From positions 1 through 64,000 of the forward strand of contig JAVBLO010000063.1 in assembly GCA_031553415.1 (NCBI GenBank): a stretch of 64,000 nucleotides of DNA. Reading direction: 5' to 3'. The number at the start of each line of letters is the position of its first letter. Position 1 is the first letter of the stretch. The notes below the pieces were generated by a model. That model worked only from the letters and a program-made list of their open reading frames with translations. It was not told the origin of the DNA and did no database searches. Source of the DNA: JAIRVZ01 sp031553415. GTDB lineage: Bacteria; Bacteroidota; Bacteroidia; Bacteroidales; Azobacteroidaceae. The position numbers and the translations under genes are program-made. Shown here one piece after another: positions 60,819 through 64,000 of the stretch.

Positions 60819-63800
60819 ATGAAAAATATGCATATTCTAAATAAAAGGATTCAGGTTATATTTTTTTGTTTGATTTTTTCATTTGTTATTTCAGGCCAGG
60901 AAATAACAGAGCGAACTTTTATACAACAAAATTCTCCAAATGATTTATTGGGTAATTCCATCAACTCGATTACACAAGACCAATGGGGATTTTTGTGGAT
61001 CGGTACTGAAAATGGAATATCCCGTTTTGATGGTTATTCTTTTAACCCTTTACAAGAAATAAACTCTGCAGATACAGATGATGGCAATTCTTTTTCTTCC
61101 AATTATATAAAAAAAATATTCAAGGACAGTCATAACCGGATGTGGATTGGCATGAGTAAAGGTGCTCTTGTTTATGACGACACCAAGCTTTCTTTCTCTT
61201 ATCTTGAAGCTTTTTCCAACACTTTCATCAATGTTTTCAAAGAAGATAAAAATCACAATATCTGGGTTGGTGGCGATATGGGACTTGCTATTGTTTCGGA
61301 AGATACCCAATCAATGCATCTGGTAACAATAGGAGACTGCCCTGAATTAGGAGGAAAAAGGGTAAACTTTATTTCCACAGATTCAAAAGGCAATTTCTGG
61401 ATCTTTTCCGAATATGGACTGCATCGTATCAGTATAATGGAAAATGGGGTGAATGTGCCTGCCTTTGATTTTTCACGCAAACAAACATTACAAATTGAAA
61501 GTTTCAAGGTGAAGGGCAGAATGGGATTTTTCCTGATAGATAAGCGAGACAGGGCATGGATTAGTGTAGACAATAAGGTATGCCTAATTCAATTACCGGA
61601 AAAAAACAGTTTCAACCTGAATGAGGGAAAAGTTATCATTGATGGTGACGAATGTTTATGTATCGCAAGAGATAATATTTCGGCAGAAACTATCTGGATA
61701 GGCACACGGAATCATGGAATTATCCATTTGACAATGAATAAGGAAGGTGAAATTGTTTCTAAGAAGAAATACTGGGTAAATTCGCTTCGCATAAATGATA
61801 TTTCAAATACAATCCTGACTCTTTATATCGACAAATGGGGTAGTATCTGGGCTGGAACACAGAATGGATTGTTCATTTCCAAAAAAGTTGATACAAACAG
61901 GTTTTATAACATAAAAGGAAGCGACCTGGGGGATGGTGCATCCCATAATATTTCATGTATTTACCAGGATACTAAACAAGACATCTGGTACACTACTGAC
62001 GGTCATTTGACCAAGCTCCAATTGACCGGCAAAACGAATGGTGACTTTACTCTGAAGTCTTATATGTATAAAAACACTCCGGATGTTGTCCAGAAAAATA
62101 AATTCCAATCAATCATAGAAGTCACTCCCGGGCTTTTTTGGTTAGGGACTAAAGGAGACATTGTTTGTTTTGACTCAAATACCAATAATTTTTATGAAAA
62201 CTCCATATTAAATAATTTTTTAAATACAAATGGATTGAAAATGGTCAAAGCCTTTTATAAAGATGCTAAAAATAACATCTGGATGGGATTTGCCACCGGA
62301 GGAATCGCTGTATACATTGTTTCATCAGACCAACTTGTTTTTCTGAATTCTATAGATGTTCATTTGAAAGATGAAGATTACTGGGCGATTACCGAAGACG
62401 CAAGAGGTTATCTTTGGATTGGAACCAGAAAAAGCGGATTGTATAAGATTAAAATCAATACGGATGAGTTAATCCGTGATCAAAGTAAGGCTGTTACATT
62501 CAAAAAGCAATTTTTATCCAATCAGTGGATCACTTCAATTTTCATTAACAAAGATAATATCCCTTGGGTAGGAACATCTGAGGGCATTTTTTATTATAAT
62601 GCAAGCAAGGAAAATTTTGATGCCCTGAATTTATCTTCAACCAATGATGCTTCCAATTATGTTTGTGGAATATCGGAAGATGCTGCAGATGCCATGTGGA
62701 TTTTTACAACACAAGGTGTCTACAAATATGATGAACATTTTCACAATACATTGTATTATGATATAAACAATGGCAATTTAGCCCGGGCAAATTATTTATT
62801 CGGACACTTGACTGCTAAAGACGGCACAATTTTTATGGGTGGAATCGGCGGATTGAATTATTTTTATCCTTCAGATTTGGTACCGGATACTTCCAGACAA
62901 GAAATATATATCACAGATTTCCAGATTCTCAACGAGCATATTTTACCAAACAGAAACCCTCATTTGTCGGCTAATATTAATTCTACCAACACATTGACTT
63001 TCTCTCATAAAGATTATCAATTTTTATTTGAATTTTCAACACTTTATCTTCCTGACCCTAATAAAATAAAATACCGCTACAAATTGGACGGATTCGATAA
63101 AAACTGGATTTATGTAAATGCCCGCCATAATTATGCTTCTTATTCCAATTTACCTCCGGGTAATTATATATTGAGGATATCTTCGACCAACGCTTCCGGA
63201 GTATGGCTGGATAATGAAAAAAACATCCGTATCAAAGTATTGACTCCTCCCTGGTCATCGTGGTGGGCAATCTGTATTTATGTTGTATTGTTTTTAACGA
63301 TCATAGGTTTTTGTATCTATATAGTATATGTGAGAGGTATGTATAAACAACAGGAAAAAAACAAACGCTGGAAAGAGCACTTGTATACCAATATTATACA
63401 TGGTTTTGATACTCCTCTTTTCCTGTTAAAGGCCCCAATGGAAGAACTTGCCACCAATCTTAACACCTATACCAAGCCTGAAATCGGAAGCATGCTGAAA
63501 ATCATGCAACAAAATGTAAAAAGATTGTTATTTCTGACCAAACAATTATTGGAACTTCAAAAAACAGATACCGAACAACCGGCATTAACAGTATCAAAAA
63601 CAGACTTGATTCCTTTTTTTCAAGATATATATAATTTATTCAGCGACATCGCCCGGTCACGGAATATCCATTTTGATTTCAGGCATAGTGATGCTTCCAT
63701 TCCAGCCTATGTGGACGCAGAAAAAATGGAGATTATCATGTATAATTTGTTGTCGAATGCTTTCAAATCCACTTTGGAAAACGGATTAATAACTATCAGT

Positions 63801-64000
63801 TGCTATATAAATCCTAATGACGAAAAAATATGGATTGAAATTTACGATAATGGAGTCGGAATAGAAAAACAATACCTGGAAATTTCCGGTCTGGCCGAGA
63901 ACAGTACCGGACTCGAACTTAGCCTTGCGAAAAACCTGATTGAAGTCCATGGCGGTAATTTATTCGTGGAAAGTATTCCGGGAAAAGGAAGCACTTTTAA
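60819..64000 (+). CDS. Hybrid two-component system sensor (HTCS), 3' end outside window
   Basis: The frame is open from ATG 60819 to the window end (1060 codons). It has a signal peptide/first helix (VIFFCLIFSFVISG), two seven-blade Reg_prop propellers (repeated WIGTENGISRFDG-type motifs, about 40-700), a Y_Y_Y domain (KYRYKLDGFDKNWIYV, near 755), a membrane helix (WAICIYVVLFLTIIGFCIY, near 815-835), a HisKA region (TNIIHGFDTPLFLLKAP, His near 862) and the start of HATPase_c (FDNGVGIEK ... GLELSLAKNLIEVHGG ... GKGSTF). A receiver and an AraC-type DNA-binding domain are expected beyond the edge. It senses a breakdown product in the periplasm and switches on the PUL. Confidence 0.92.
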   Translation, partial: MKNMHILNKRIQVIFFCLIFSFVISGQEITERTFIQQNSPNDLLGNSINSITQDQWGFLWIGTENGISRFDGYSFNPLQEINSADTDDGNSFSSNYIKKIFKDSHNRMWIGMSKGALVYDDTKLSFSYLEAFSNTFINVFKEDKNHNIWVGGDMGLAIVSEDTQSMHLVTIGDCPELGGKRVNFISTDSKGNFWIFSEYGLHRISIMENGVNVPAFDFSRKQTLQIESFKVKGRMGFFLIDKRDRAWISVDNKVCLIQLPEKNSFNLNEGKVIIDGDECLCIARDNISAETIWIGTRNHGIIHLTMNKEGEIVSKKKYWVNSLRINDISNTILTLYIDKWGSIWAGTQNGLFISKKVDTNRFYNIKGSDLGDGASHNISCIYQDTKQDIWYTTDGHLTKLQLTGKTNGDFTLKSYMYKNTPDVVQKNKFQSIIEVTPGLFWLGTKGDIVCFDSNTNNFYENSILNNFLNTNGLKMVKAFYKDAKNNIWMGFATGGIAVYIVSSDQLVFLNSIDVHLKDEDYWAITEDARGYLWIGTRKSGLYKIKINTDELIRDQSKAVTFKKQFLSNQWITSIFINKDNIPWVGTSEGIFYYNASKENFDALNLSSTNDASNYVCGISEDAADAMWIFTTQGVYKYDEHFHNTLYYDINNGNLARANYLFGHLTAKDGTIFMGGIGGLNYFYPSDLVPDTSRQEIYITDFQILNEHILPNRNPHLSANINSTNTLTFSHKDYQFLFEFSTLYLPDPNKIKYRYKLDGFDKNWIYVNARHNYASYSNLPPGNYILRISSTNASGVWLDNEKNIRIKVLTPPWSSWWAICIYVVLFLTIIGFCIYIVYVRGMYKQQEKNKRWKEHLYTNIIHGFDTPLFLLKAPMEELATNLNTYTKPEIGSMLKIMQQNVKRLLFLTKQLLELQKTDTEQPALTVSKTDLIPFFQDIYNLFSDIARSRNIHFDFRHSDASIPAYVDAEKMEIIMYNLLSNAFKSTLENGLITISCYINPNDEKIWIEIYDNGVGIEKQYLEISGLAENSTGLELSLAKNLIEVHGGNLFVESIPGKGSTF

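Noticed and set aside
61050..61573. Open frames on the minus strand within the sensor gene
   Set aside because: The plus-strand frame from 60819 is continuous through this region and shows propeller motifs; the minus-strand frames are shadows.
1..64000. Search for CRISPR arrays, tRNA and rRNA genes, and phage genes
   Set aside because: No regular spacer-repeat pattern, no tRNA cloverleaf or rRNA-like conserved stretch, and no phage structural or integrase gene was seen by eye.

Overview
The window comes from a Bacteroidota genome, most likely order Bacteroidales. The signs are AT-rich DNA, the TAnnTTTG type of -7 promoter element in front of many genes, SusC/SusD pairs, a hybrid two-component sensor, and a type IX secretion system (T9SS) core cluster, found only in this phylum. 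No rRNA or tRNA gene was seen. Species cannot be named from the sequence alone.

Left part (1-8.4 kb): the 3' end of an IS4-type transposase lies at the edge, then a gene-poor stretch, an outer-membrane barrel protein, a VOC-fold protein, the iorAB indolepyruvate oxidoreductase pair, hemW, a CYTH-domain phosphatase/cyclase-like protein, an LEA-type lipoprotein and a DUF2027/Smr protein. A REP-like palindromic element follows. Middle part (8.4-27 kb): porP/sprF-like, gldK, gldL, gldM and gldN form a tight T9SS operon. It runs on into two half-size chromate transporters and a DUF5686 outer-membrane protein. Then come dciA-like and recF, a TPR protein, DUF2851, an Ig-like lipoprotein, DUF3108, meaB and a DUF1573-LysM protein.

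Right part (27-64 kb): one very large polysaccharide utilisation locus (PUL). Seventeen genes on the minus strand run from susC (60416) down to 27045 with gaps of about 100 bp or less, and a divergent hybrid two-component sensor starts at 60819 and runs off the window. The PUL holds SusC and SusD, an FGE-fold lipoprotein in the place usually taken by SusE/F, two GH2-type enzymes, four right-handed beta-helix GH28-like proteins, an alpha/alpha-barrel glycosidase-like protein, an esterase with an N-terminal STN domain, two related alpha/alpha proteins of no family I recognise, two paralogous Ig/DUF5018 surface proteins and two other unassigned proteins. The enzyme mix suggests a pectin-type or other uronic-acid-rich, acylated plant or algal polysaccharide; the exact glycan is inference.

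The link between the halves is secretion. Five PUL proteins end in T9SS-type C-terminal sorting domains and the T9SS core motor is encoded about 13 kb away, so this PUL seems to place part of its machinery on the cell surface through T9SS as well as through the lipoprotein/SusCD route. The most novel points are the two alpha/alpha proteins whose catalytic-like and beta-sandwich modules are in opposite order, the STN-esterase fusion, the probably non-catalytic FGE lipoprotein beside SusCD, and an 8-bp tandem repeat inside the signal-peptide codons of one T9SS cargo, which could act as a phase switch.
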